Assembly (NCBI GenBank): GCA_002451555.1
Contig: DKCU01000047.1
Span: forward strand, 1 to 35,188
DNA from: Candidatus Segatella albertsiae
Lineage (GTDB): Bacteria > Bacteroidota > Bacteroidia > Bacteroidales > Bacteroidaceae
Direction of reading: 5' to 3'
DNA length: 35,188 nucleotides
Below are positions 7,454-16,435 of this stretch, piece after piece; positions within the stretch are counted from its first letter, which is position 1; each line of letters opens with the position of its first letter. Below the pieces are notes generated by a model. The model saw only the letters and a list, made by a program, of their open reading frames with translations, searched no databases and was not told the origin of the DNA. The position numbers and the translations under genes are program-made.

Positions 7454-9517
7454 ATGAAATCATATAATAAATTTATAGTAGGTGCAATAGCTTTTGCTAT
7501 GGGGGCTTCTGCCTTTACAGCTTGTACAGACAAAATAGCCTTTGGCAATGCTTTGCTTGACAAGCCGTCAGGCTCTTCTGTTACTGCAGACACTGTATTC
7601 AATAGTCCTATATATACCGAGCAGTTTTTAAATTCTATTTATGCTCTTCAATACTATGGACTTCCTTATAATAATAAAAATGGTAATAGTGCTAGTCCTT
7701 GGACTGGTAAGCTAGACCAAGTGACTGACTGCTGGGTTATGCACTGGGATAATAATACGATTTACAAGGCTTACTATCCTGGAACATTGGATGCTACTCA
7801 AAATCCATTGATAGCATTCACTGGTGATAATGTTTGGGAGGCGGTTCATGCAGCATACTTGTTGCTGGAACATTTGGACAATGTTCCAGGTTTGTCAGAT
7901 GCAAAAAAAGCATCTTTCAGGGCTCAGGCGCAGTGTTTGATTGCTGCTCGTTACTTTGACCTGTTTATTATGTATGGTGGCCTTCCTTTGGTTGACCATG
8001 CTTTCACAGGTTTGGAAGGAACTTATGAGCAACCTCGTGGAACGGTGGAAGAAACGGTTAACTATATGGTAAATCTCTTGGATCAGGCTATCAACTCTGA
8101 TGCACTTCCTTGGATGTATAATGGAACAACGACGGAGACAGATGCCACCAATAATACTGGGCGTTGGACGAAAGCGGGTGCAATGGCTTTAAAAGCTAAG
8201 ATTTTGACTTTTGCTGCTTCGCCATTATTCAATTCTGACCAAGCTTACTATGGAGGGGCTACGGAAGCAGAACAGCAGCATCTTGTTTGGTATGGAGATT
8301 TCCAGCAGTCACGTTGGGAAACTGCAAAGAAAGCTTGTAAGGATTTCTTTGATGAATTGGCGAAAAATCCTGGTAGCTATGCTTTGGTAACAGCAAAATC
8401 CTTGGGATTGAATAATACTTGTGATGGTTATCGTCAGGCTTACCGAATGGGGTATGCTCAACAAGGTAGTACAGAAATCTTACATTCAGTACGTGTCGGA
8501 GGTGTTGATGCTTATAAGTCAGGAACTTATGTTTGGCATCAATATCTTGATAATCCTGCTCGTTTAAATTGCTTGCCAACACAGGAGTATGTAGAGATGT
8601 TCCCATGGAGTGATGGAACTCCATTTGATTGGAAAACCGATAGCTTGAAAGGTCGTCTTACAGGTAAAAACGGACGTATGTTCTATCAGTACAAGGCGGT
8701 TCCTGGTGGATTTGCCAAGACTGCATCTCGTGACCCTCGTCTTTATGAAGAGTGTATTGTCAATGGTCAGATGACTTCTTTGAGTTGGGATGCTGGTAAA
8801 TCAACGGGTGATGTTTATGAACTTTGGGTTGGTGGACAACATGCAGGTACTCACGTTGCACAATGGGACGAAAAGAAAAATGTACTGGAAAAGACTGAGG
8901 CTTTGGCTCAACGTTATGCTACGGGATATGATTGCAATAAGTACTATATGAATCAAGACTATTTGCGCAAATATACCCAGTGGGTTTATTTGAGTCTTGA
9001 TGAAATGTATTTGATGTATGCTGAATGCTTGGCTCAGACTGGTGATTTGGCTGGTGCTGTTAAGCAAGTTGATGTTGTACGTAGCCGTGTCGGCTTGAAG
9101 AGTATAGGTAATGCAGTTTCTGCTGTTAAGACTAATAAGGAAACCATGTTGAACGAAATCCTTCGTGAGCGTGCTTGTGAATTAGGTATCAGCAATAACC
9201 ATTATTATGATATGGTTCGTTACAAACGAGGGGATTGGATGACCAAGCCGTTGCATGGTATCATGACGTTCCGTATGCAGCAGAATGATCAAGGAAAATG
9301 GGTACGTGTCTATCGTGCTTGGATGGGTGCTGATAAGAATTCTGGCGAAGCTGAACCTTCTCGTTTCGAATACGAAAAATTTGAAATTAGCAACCGAAAG
9401 CATGTCCTTTGGGGAAAAGATCCTAATTCACAGGAAGTGGCTAAATGGTTCCTTTCTCCATTCCCACAGAAGGAAATAAACAAGGCTTATGGCTTGGTTC
9501 AGAACCCTGGTTGGTAA
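7454..9517 (+). CDS. SusD/RagB-type surface glycan-binding lipoprotein (SusD1)
   Basis: 687 residues. It has a lipoprotein signal peptide with lipobox FTAC and lipidated Cys24. The body is SusD-like: TPR-rich N-terminal half (YLLLEHLDNVPGLSDAKKAS, ARYFDLFIMYGGLPLVD near 166-182), the YLSLDEMYLMYAECLAQTGD segment in the C-terminal half, and the family's characteristic ending PFPQKEI...GLVQNPGW. It is anchored on the cell surface and forms the lid of the SusC1 barrel, delivering glycan. At 687 residues it is longer than typical SusD proteins (about 550); the extra length is spread through the central region. It is translationally close to SusC1 and almost certainly shares its mRNA. Confidence 0.95.
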   Translation: MKSYNKFIVGAIAFAMGASAFTACTDKIAFGNALLDKPSGSSVTADTVFNSPIYTEQFLNSIYALQYYGLPYNNKNGNSASPWTGKLDQVTDCWVMHWDNNTIYKAYYPGTLDATQNPLIAFTGDNVWEAVHAAYLLLEHLDNVPGLSDAKKASFRAQAQCLIAARYFDLFIMYGGLPLVDHAFTGLEGTYEQPRGTVEETVNYMVNLLDQAINSDALPWMYNGTTTETDATNNTGRWTKAGAMALKAKILTFAASPLFNSDQAYYGGATEAEQQHLVWYGDFQQSRWETAKKACKDFFDELAKNPGSYALVTAKSLGLNNTCDGYRQAYRMGYAQQGSTEILHSVRVGGVDAYKSGTYVWHQYLDNPARLNCLPTQEYVEMFPWSDGTPFDWKTDSLKGRLTGKNGRMFYQYKAVPGGFAKTASRDPRLYEECIVNGQMTSLSWDAGKSTGDVYELWVGGQHAGTHVAQWDEKKNVLEKTEALAQRYATGYDCNKYYMNQDYLRKYTQWVYLSLDEMYLMYAECLAQTGDLAGAVKQVDVVRSRVGLKSIGNAVSAVKTNKETMLNEILRERACELGISNNHYYDMVRYKRGDWMTKPLHGIMTFRMQQNDQGKWVRVYRAWMGADKNSGEAEPSRFEYEKFEISNRKHVLWGKDPNSQEVAKWFLSPFPQKEINKAYGLVQNPGW

Positions 9518-9577
9518 TTTGATGTAAAATGAACGATAAGAGTTTTCGTTAATCGTTAATTAAAATTAGATTCAAAT

Positions 9578-12427
9578 ATGAATAAGAAAAATATATATGC
9601 GCTCTCTTTATTGGTAGGTTCTGTCCTGCCAGTAACAGCGCAAACAGACAGCCTATCTGTAAGCAAACGATTTGCTTCACAGACGATGGAGGTTGGAGCA
9701 AATAAGAATTTTGCTCGCTCGCAATCTACAGCGGCTGTTACTGTTATTGAAAACAAGGACGTCAACAAACGTTCTGCCAAGAATATTGGTAACTCTATGA
9801 TTGGTCAGGGAGGTAATGGCTTGGTTTCTTTGCAAGGTACAGGTACTTACTTTGAGCAAAATCCGACTTTTTATATTCGTGGTCTTCAGAGCCTGAGTAT
9901 TAACACACCATTGGTGTTGGTAGATGGTATAGAGCGTGATATGAGCATCGTGGATCCATCTGAGGTAGAATGTATCTCCATATTAAAAGATGCTGCGGCT
10001 GTTGCGCTTTATGGTTATAAAGGTGCTAATGGTGTAATCCAGATTGCAACAAAGCGTGGAAAATATAATACCCGAGAAATTAAGGTGAACTATGATCACT
10101 TGTTCAATTATCAGATAGACCGCCCAAAGTTTATCAATGCCCAAACTTATGCTTCAGCCATGAACGAAGCTTTGGGGTACGAACAAGCAGCACCAAAGTA
10201 TTCCGCTGATGAGATTAAAGCCTTTGGAAATGGTCAGTACCCTGACCTTTACCCTAATATTAATTGGGTGGATGCAACATTCCGCCATCATGGTGTTACT
10301 AACAAGATAGGTACAGAAATTACTGGTGGCGCAGGTAAGTTCCGCTATTATACAGGTATCAACTTGTTGTCCGATAAAGGTTTCATCTTGAATACGAAAG
10401 ATGACAACGGTAATAACACACAGGATAAGTATGTACGTGGTAATATGCGTATTAACTTGGATATAGATTTGACACCTACTACCATGCTGAAAGTTACGAC
10501 TTTAGGTATGTTAAGTGAGATGTCTCGTCCAGGAAATGCAACTAACCTTTGGGGCTTGGTTTACTCTTTGCCATCAGCGGCTTTTCCTGTTAGATTCCAA
10601 AATGGAGATTGGGGAGGTAGCTCAACTTGGGCAGGAACCAATAACCCTGTTGCCAATACTGCTGGTGCGGCTTATTACAAGATCCATGAGCGTGCTCTTT
10701 ATGCAGATATGTCGATCAATCAGGATTTGGGCATGTTTTGGAAAGGATTGAGTGCTACTGCTCGTTTGGGTTATGATACATATTCTACCATTTACGAGAA
10801 TCATAGCAAAACTTTCCTGTATGGTTATTATGCTCCTTCAACTTGGACAAATGGAGTTCCTACTGCAGGCAAGTATAGTCAAGGTGGTGAACAAGGTGTT
10901 CAAGGTACTGATGCTAACACGAATGCCTATAAACGTAGATTGCATTTCGATGCGGGCTTGAATTTTGAACGGAATATCACTCCTTTGGATTATCTGTATT
11001 CATCTTTACGTTGGGAGTACGAATATGAGGATCAAACAGGCTTGAATACAACAGTATATCGTCAAAATGCCACTTGGTTGAACCATTATTCTTATAAAAA
11101 TAGATACATTGGTGAACTAGCCTTGGTACTTTCGGGCTCTAGTCGTTTGGCACCAGGTACAAAGTGGGCTTTTGCTCCAACTTTGAGTGCGGCTTGGGTT
11201 ATGAGCAACGAAAATTGGATGAAAAATGTCAAGTGGGTTGATTTCTTGAAGTTCCGTGCTTCTTATGGCAGAATCAATACTGACTATCTGCCAGGCGAGA
11301 ATGTTTGGACATATTATACTCAGTCTTATAGCACGGATGGTGTTACTTATCCATTTAACTCAGGATATGATTCAGACTTCGGTCGTACCAATCTAGGACA
11401 AATGGCAACCGATAATCCTTCACGTGAAAGAGCTGATAAGTATAATTTAGGTATGGATGCAACCCTATTCCATGGCTTAAATGTGCAGTTGGATACTTAT
11501 TATGAACGTCGTTCAAAGATTTGGGTTTCAGGCGCAGGTGCTTATGGTTCTATCATTGGATTCGATGCTCCATATGTCAATGGGGGATATGTGAATAGCT
11601 GGGGCTTTGAAGCTTCTGCCGACTATACCAAACAGATAGGTCAGGTCCAATTTAATATTGGTGGTACATTCTCTTTGAACAAGAATAAGATTAAGGCTCA
11701 AGCAGAGGAGCCTAGGGCTTATGAAAACCTTGTAACAACAGGTTATCCTCTCAATTCTATTTGGGGGTTGAAGTCTGATGGCTTGCTGACGCAGAAGGAT
11801 ATCGACAATATGAACTTGCCTGAGACTGATCCAAATTATGTACCTAAGCAGACGTTCTCAGCTGTTTATCCTGGTGATATCAAATATGTGGATGTCAATG
11901 GTGATGGCAAGATTGACAAAAATGACTATACAAAGATAGGGCATAGTACAGTTGCTCCTGAAATCTACTATACAGCTCACGTTGGTGCAGAATGGAAGGG
12001 ACTTGGTTTTGATGCTATGTTCCAAGGTGTAGGTCGCTATTCTGCCATATTGAGTACAACTGGATACTACTGGGGCTTGATAAGCAATCGTACATTGTCG
12101 CAGTATGTTTACGATAATCGTTGGACACCAGGAAATCCTAACGCAGAGTTCCCTCGTTTGAGTTCTAGCTCTAATGCCAATAACTATCAGACTAGTGACT
12201 TCTGGCTTCGTGATCGCTCTTTCTTCAAGTTACGCAACGTTGAGGTTTATTACAATTTCCCTGCTAGCTTGATGAAAAAGACAGGCTTTATGAATGCAGC
12301 TAAGCTATATGTAAGGGGCACTGACCTCTTTACGCTCGACCATCTGTCAACGGTAGATGCCGAGTCTTATGGTGCAACAAGTCCATTGACACGTAGTGTT
12401 GTTGTGGGTGCATCAGTAACATTCTAA
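9578..12427 (+). CDS. Second SusC/RagA-type TonB-dependent transporter (SusC2), short N-terminus
   Basis: 949 residues with signal peptide cleavage expected after residue 21 (PVTA/QTD). Unlike SusC1 it has no carboxypeptidase-regulatory-like domain. The mature protein goes almost directly into the plug (about 50-162; PLVLVDGIERDMSIVDPSEVECISILKDAAAVALYGYKGANGVIQIATKRG), followed by a beta-barrel ending in VVVGASVTF. It lies 60 bp after SusD1 with no promoter in between and 20 bp before SusD2, so the two pairs probably form one operon. Two SusCD pairs in one locus suggest import of different oligosaccharides from one complex polymer. The missing N-terminal domain is common in some SusC subgroups and is not a truncation: the start has a complete signal peptide. 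Confidence 0.95.
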   Translation: MNKKNIYALSLLVGSVLPVTAQTDSLSVSKRFASQTMEVGANKNFARSQSTAAVTVIENKDVNKRSAKNIGNSMIGQGGNGLVSLQGTGTYFEQNPTFYIRGLQSLSINTPLVLVDGIERDMSIVDPSEVECISILKDAAAVALYGYKGANGVIQIATKRGKYNTREIKVNYDHLFNYQIDRPKFINAQTYASAMNEALGYEQAAPKYSADEIKAFGNGQYPDLYPNINWVDATFRHHGVTNKIGTEITGGAGKFRYYTGINLLSDKGFILNTKDDNGNNTQDKYVRGNMRINLDIDLTPTTMLKVTTLGMLSEMSRPGNATNLWGLVYSLPSAAFPVRFQNGDWGGSSTWAGTNNPVANTAGAAYYKIHERALYADMSINQDLGMFWKGLSATARLGYDTYSTIYENHSKTFLYGYYAPSTWTNGVPTAGKYSQGGEQGVQGTDANTNAYKRRLHFDAGLNFERNITPLDYLYSSLRWEYEYEDQTGLNTTVYRQNATWLNHYSYKNRYIGELALVLSGSSRLAPGTKWAFAPTLSAAWVMSNENWMKNVKWVDFLKFRASYGRINTDYLPGENVWTYYTQSYSTDGVTYPFNSGYDSDFGRTNLGQMATDNPSRERADKYNLGMDATLFHGLNVQLDTYYERRSKIWVSGAGAYGSIIGFDAPYVNGGYVNSWGFEASADYTKQIGQVQFNIGGTFSLNKNKIKAQAEEPRAYENLVTTGYPLNSIWGLKSDGLLTQKDIDNMNLPETDPNYVPKQTFSAVYPGDIKYVDVNGDGKIDKNDYTKIGHSTVAPEIYYTAHVGAEWKGLGFDAMFQGVGRYSAILSTTGYYWGLISNRTLSQYVYDNRWTPGNPNAEFPRLSSSSNANNYQTSDFWLRDRSFFKLRNVEVYYNFPASLMKKTGFMNAAKLYVRGTDLFTLDHLSTVDAESYGATSPLTRSVVVGASVTF

Positions 12428-12447
12428 ACATTTTTAAAAGAAGAATT

Positions 12448-14151
12448 ATGAAACTTAAAAATATTTTATATGCAGCCACGTTGGGTGTTGTAGCTTTGAG
12501 TTCATGTTCAGATAAGATGAATTACAAGGAGTACAATGTCTATGATGACCAATATATCAAAGAGATGTTTGGTCGTGTAGGTGGTTTCATGACAAGAATC
12601 TACAATGATCTTGACTACGACTTCGGTAACTATTCTGGAGCGATGTTGAGTTCTGCTACAGATGAGTCGGTGTACTCTCATCCAGGTAATGCCATTGAGG
12701 ATTTCTACAATGGAGCTTGGGGACCAACCAATGACCAGAGTAAGATATGGAGCAGTTGCTGGGATGGAATTAGTTATTGCAACTTGGTTCTGGATGAGTT
12801 TAAGGATTGTACTTTCCCTAACTATGTCTTGGATTTGCATTACAAGGAAGAAATGGCGCAGTATAACAACTATCAATATGAGGCTCGTTGGGCGCGTGCT
12901 TATTTCTACTTTGAGTTGGTGCGTCAATATAAGAATGTGCCTTTGAAGACCCGTCATATGACAGCTAGTGAGGCAAATTCATTACCTCAAGTTTCTTCTG
13001 ATTCAATTTTTAATTTTATTGATTCGGAGTGCAAGGAAATACAAGATAGTATATTCAAAAATTATGCTACAATTGGATATCCAACAAAAGCAGAGACTGC
13101 TCGTGCAAATAAGCTGACTGTGATGGCGCTTCGTGCTCGTGCAGCTCTTTATCATGCTAGTCCTCTTTTCAATACCAATAATGATCGTCAACTTTGGTAT
13201 GAAGCAGCAAAACGTTGTAATGAGTTGTTTATCGAAGCTGCTTCTTCAGGAAAAGGTTTGGCAAGTGACTACAGTAAGTTGTTTACTAGTGATAGCTGGA
13301 AGGATACTGATGCACAAAAAGAATTTATCTTTGGTCGTCGTACAGCTGCAAGCAATGCATTTGAAAAATATAACTTCCCTATAGGTATGGAGAATGCAGG
13401 TGGTGGCAACTGTCCAACTCAGAACTTGGTTGATGCCTTTGAGATGAAGAATGGTAAGAGCATTGACGATCCAGATAGTGGCTACGACCCTCAACATCCA
13501 TATGCTAATCGTGACAAACGTTTAGGTATGATAGTTGCAGTCAATGATGAGCAATGGCCAAATGACAATCTAACTAAATTGGAAATTTATGAGGGTGGTG
13601 CCAACTCTTCTTCTGTTACTTACGGAACCCCTACAGGATACTATTTGAAGAAATATTGTAATCCATCTACAATTATTAAGAATACAGGCTCAAATAGCTT
13701 CTATCATATTTGGCTGACTTTCAGATTGGCAGAGTTCTATTTGGATTATGCGGAAGCGGCATTAAACTATACTGGTAGTGGATATGTTAAACCTGATGGT
13801 TTGCAATATACTGCAGCAGAAGCTATCAATATCGTTAGAAAGCGTGCTGGTCAACCTGACATGGCAACAGGATTGTCTTTCGAGGAGTTCACCAAAAAGT
13901 ATGAGAATGAGCGTTTTGTAGAATTGGCATTTGAGGGACATCGTTTCTACGATCTTCGTCGTTGGAAAAAAGGTGCAGATTATCTCAAGACTATTCGCAA
14001 GATGAATATTACTAAGGATGCAGAAGGTAACTTCGTCTATTCTCCAGCCATTCTTGAAACACGCAACTGGGAAGATAAGTGGAACTTGTTCCCATTCCCT
14101 CAGAAAGATGCTCAGGTATGTCATTATACACAAAATCCTGGTTGGAATTAA
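12448..14151 (+). CDS. Second SusD-type surface glycan-binding lipoprotein (SusD2)
   Basis: 567 residues, the usual SusD length. The lipoprotein signal peptide ends in the lipobox LSSC with lipidated Cys20. Family features include ARWARAYFYFELVRQYKNVPLKTR in the TPR half, LTFRLAEFYLDYAEAALNYTG followed by INIVRKRAGQPDM, the FVELAFEGHRFYDLRRWKKG segment and the ending NLFPFPQKDA...QNPGWN. It partners SusC2, 20 bp upstream. A perfect hairpin follows 6 bases after the stop and may reduce or stabilise expression relative to the next gene. Confidence 0.95.
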   Translation: MKLKNILYAATLGVVALSSCSDKMNYKEYNVYDDQYIKEMFGRVGGFMTRIYNDLDYDFGNYSGAMLSSATDESVYSHPGNAIEDFYNGAWGPTNDQSKIWSSCWDGISYCNLVLDEFKDCTFPNYVLDLHYKEEMAQYNNYQYEARWARAYFYFELVRQYKNVPLKTRHMTASEANSLPQVSSDSIFNFIDSECKEIQDSIFKNYATIGYPTKAETARANKLTVMALRARAALYHASPLFNTNNDRQLWYEAAKRCNELFIEAASSGKGLASDYSKLFTSDSWKDTDAQKEFIFGRRTAASNAFEKYNFPIGMENAGGGNCPTQNLVDAFEMKNGKSIDDPDSGYDPQHPYANRDKRLGMIVAVNDEQWPNDNLTKLEIYEGGANSSSVTYGTPTGYYLKKYCNPSTIIKNTGSNSFYHIWLTFRLAEFYLDYAEAALNYTGSGYVKPDGLQYTAAEAINIVRKRAGQPDMATGLSFEEFTKKYENERFVELAFEGHRFYDLRRWKKGADYLKTIRKMNITKDAEGNFVYSPAILETRNWEDKWNLFPFPQKDAQVCHYTQNPGWN

Positions 14152-14157
14152 ATCTTT

Positions 14158-14186
14158 ATCCTTGGCTTACACGTTAAGCCAAGGAT
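14158..14186 (+). terminator. Perfect hairpin between SusD2 and the next gene
   Basis: ATCCTTGGCTTA (14158-14169) pairs perfectly with TAAGCCAAGGAT (14175-14186) across a 5-base loop. No T-run follows and no promoter is visible before 14235. It is more likely a 3'-end stabiliser or partial terminator inside the operon than a full stop. Confidence 0.5.
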
Positions 14187-14234
14187 TTACAAGGAATAAA
14201 ATAAATCTATTATTAATTTAAAACGTTTTTTATT

Positions 14235-16235
14235 ATGAGAAAGTTTTATCTCTTTATGTTGGCACTTATTGCATTCACACTGAATGTAAGTGCTGGTGTT
14301 CGAGTACTTTATCAGCAGAATTTTGAAGGTGCGACAGATGCTGCTTCGGCAGGTTGGACTTCGCCTAATGTTTCTGGCGGTTTTACAATAGGCAGTGATC
14401 AATTTGGTAAGTACTTGCTTTTTAACTCTGGTACAAATAATGACCGCTCTGCTCATACACTTTGGGGTGCAGATATCTTTAGTGGTGTATCTGCAAATGA
14501 ATATACCGTGTCTTTTCAATTCTCTCCAAAGCAATTCGGTAATAACCATACAACTACAGAGTTGACGGTTATGTCTGATGAAACTACATGTACTAAAAAA
14601 GCAAATTACAATTTTGTTGGAGTAGAAGGCTCTCAATGGCTTTTTGATTTGACACAGCAAAGTACGACTGGTGCTGCTGCAACAGGCGACCAGCCTTTTG
14701 CCATCAACAATGACGTGTCAAAAACCATTATGTTGACCGCTGGTACTTATTATAATATCCAGTTGAATGTAAATGTCGCAGATAGAACTGTTGCATACAG
14801 TCTTTCTCCTTTGACAAACCCAGATGATATTACATCAGGTACTTATACAGTTCCTGAAGGTACTAGTATGTATGCAACTGGTATTTATTATTTGGCTGGT
14901 CGTTATCAGAACCAAGGTGTTTTTGATAACATCACCGTTTCTGCTCTAATAGATGAAGATGTGGCAAATGTTCCAACGGTGTCCCTTTCTAACGTCAATA
15001 ACCAACAGCGTGTATATTCTATCAGTTTCTTGGAAGATGAAACTTTGCATTATAAGTTTGCTGATGGTGAGGAAGAAGAGGTTTCGTATATGGATACAGA
15101 AGAGGGTGTTTATACTTGGTCTAATAACCCGAACTACAATCCTGAAAATGAGGAACTTGTGAAAGATGCTTGTAATGCAGGTACCTTGGAAGTTTGGACA
15201 ACTTGTGGTGATGCCGAGTCTGAGCATGTAACTACTGAGGTTGAGAATACGATTGTCGCTGTTCCTACAGCAACAACAACTATCGTAAACGTTAGTGAAG
15301 GCTTTGGCAAGACATTTACCTTGAATGTAGATAACTCTACCGTTCCTTTGCAGCCAAAGCTCTTCCTCGCTTATGAATTTAAAAATGAGGCTGGTGAAGT
15401 TGTGGATTCTAAGTCTGGCTTGTCCAGTGGAGACCAAGTTGAAGTTCCATCTAAGGGTACTCTGAAAATCACGACATCTGCTTTTGGTTATGGTACAGCA
15501 TCTACTACAAAAGCTAACGATGTAGAATATACTCGTACAGGTGAATATAATTTTGCGCATTGGACAGTTGATGATATCACAAAGGCTGGATTTAGTGAGG
15601 ATGGTGAATGTTCTCATAGATTTGCAACTTATGGTCGTTTCTATTGGTATGATTCAGCTAGTTATGATGCTACAGCAGAAGATAATTCTGCCGCTCGTCA
15701 GCTTTATAACACCTTTACCCAATATACAAAAGCTGCTTCTGCTTGGGAAGATGGTAAAATCTCCGGTGATTTGTATTTCACAACTACTCCTGCTGTAAAT
15801 GTTTATATTTTCCAGGGAGTCGGTTTGGTTCTCAATGGTCAAAAGGGTGATGCTGGTGATGGTAACTGGATTAATTCTATGAATTTAAAAGTTGATAACT
15901 TGACATCTAACGATTTCGTAGTTGTTTCTGGTTACTCAAATTATGGTAGTGATGCTTTACATCCAGTTTGTGCTAGTCAGGATGAGTTCCTTGCTGCTGA
16001 CAATGGTGCTGCCAAGGGTGTTTATCCTGGCGATACAGAGTTTAGTTTGTATCGTTATTCTGATTGTATCTCACGCATTCAGGTATTCAAACCCGTAGGT
16101 GGTTCAACTGGCATTAAAGGTGTAAATACTGTCGAGACCGCAGCTCCTGCTGTCAAGAAGGTTGTTACCAAGAATGGCGTGGTTATCGTGAAGGGTGACA
16201 AGGTATTCTCTGTAGCAGGTGCTCAGATGAAGTAA
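14235..16235 (+). CDS. Secreted surface protein, probable glycan-binding protein with type IX-like tail
   Basis: 666 residues with a cleavable signal peptide (cleavage near NVSA/GVRV, residue 20) and no lipobox cysteine. Residues about 22-235 look like a jelly-roll/concanavalin-type domain (YQQNFEGATDAASAGWTSPN at the start, GVFDNITVSA at the end). The middle is low in recognisable motifs and rich in Thr, Glu and Asn. Residues about 440-620 form a second all-beta segment (FAHWTVDDITKAGFSEDGE). The last 40 residues (STGIKGVNTVE...KNGVVIVKGDKVFSVAGAQMK) resemble a short type IX secretion C-terminal signal. Its position directly after SusCD pairs is where SusE/SusF-type glycan-binding proteins usually sit. 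I do not recognise a named family, so the binding role is inferred from position and fold impression. A GC-rich terminator follows. Confidence 0.85.
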   Translation: MRKFYLFMLALIAFTLNVSAGVRVLYQQNFEGATDAASAGWTSPNVSGGFTIGSDQFGKYLLFNSGTNNDRSAHTLWGADIFSGVSANEYTVSFQFSPKQFGNNHTTTELTVMSDETTCTKKANYNFVGVEGSQWLFDLTQQSTTGAAATGDQPFAINNDVSKTIMLTAGTYYNIQLNVNVADRTVAYSLSPLTNPDDITSGTYTVPEGTSMYATGIYYLAGRYQNQGVFDNITVSALIDEDVANVPTVSLSNVNNQQRVYSISFLEDETLHYKFADGEEEEVSYMDTEEGVYTWSNNPNYNPENEELVKDACNAGTLEVWTTCGDAESEHVTTEVENTIVAVPTATTTIVNVSEGFGKTFTLNVDNSTVPLQPKLFLAYEFKNEAGEVVDSKSGLSSGDQVEVPSKGTLKITTSAFGYGTASTTKANDVEYTRTGEYNFAHWTVDDITKAGFSEDGECSHRFATYGRFYWYDSASYDATAEDNSAARQLYNTFTQYTKAASAWEDGKISGDLYFTTTPAVNVYIFQGVGLVLNGQKGDAGDGNWINSMNLKVDNLTSNDFVVVSGYSNYGSDALHPVCASQDEFLAADNGAAKGVYPGDTEFSLYRYSDCISRIQVFKPVGGSTGIKGVNTVETAAPAVKKVVTKNGVVIVKGDKVFSVAGAQMK

Positions 16236-16265
16236 TCAGATTTTTCAAGTGGACTCATATATCCC

Positions 16266-16301
16266 AATCGGGGCATGGGCTTTCGGGCTTCTGCCCCGAT
16301 T
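16266..16301 (+). terminator. Terminator of the susCD operon
   Basis: AATCGGGGCA (16266-16275) pairs with TGCCCCGATT (16292-16301), with a 16-base loop. It lies 30 bases after the stop of the 666-residue protein. The T-run is weak (TTTCGTTA). Confidence 0.65.
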
Positions 16302-16374
16302 TCGTTATATAGAAGATTTAAATAGTATATGTAACCGATTCTTACCCTTAGCTTGCTTTTTCTTGTTAAAAAAC

Positions 16375-16404
16375 TTGTTTTCTTAAATATTTGTCGTATC
16401 TTTG
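16375..16404 (+). promoter_or_regulatory. Promoter of the second ATPase/nuclease gene
   Basis: The -33 TTG is at 16375-16377 and the -7 TATCTTTG at 16397-16404, with the same 19-bp spacing as copy 1. The sequence 16385-16404 is identical to 1097-1116. The ATG is 31 bases after the -7 box, again as in copy 1. Confidence 0.75.
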
Positions 16405-16435
16405 CATTTGTATTTTGAAACAAAGATAGAAAGAT

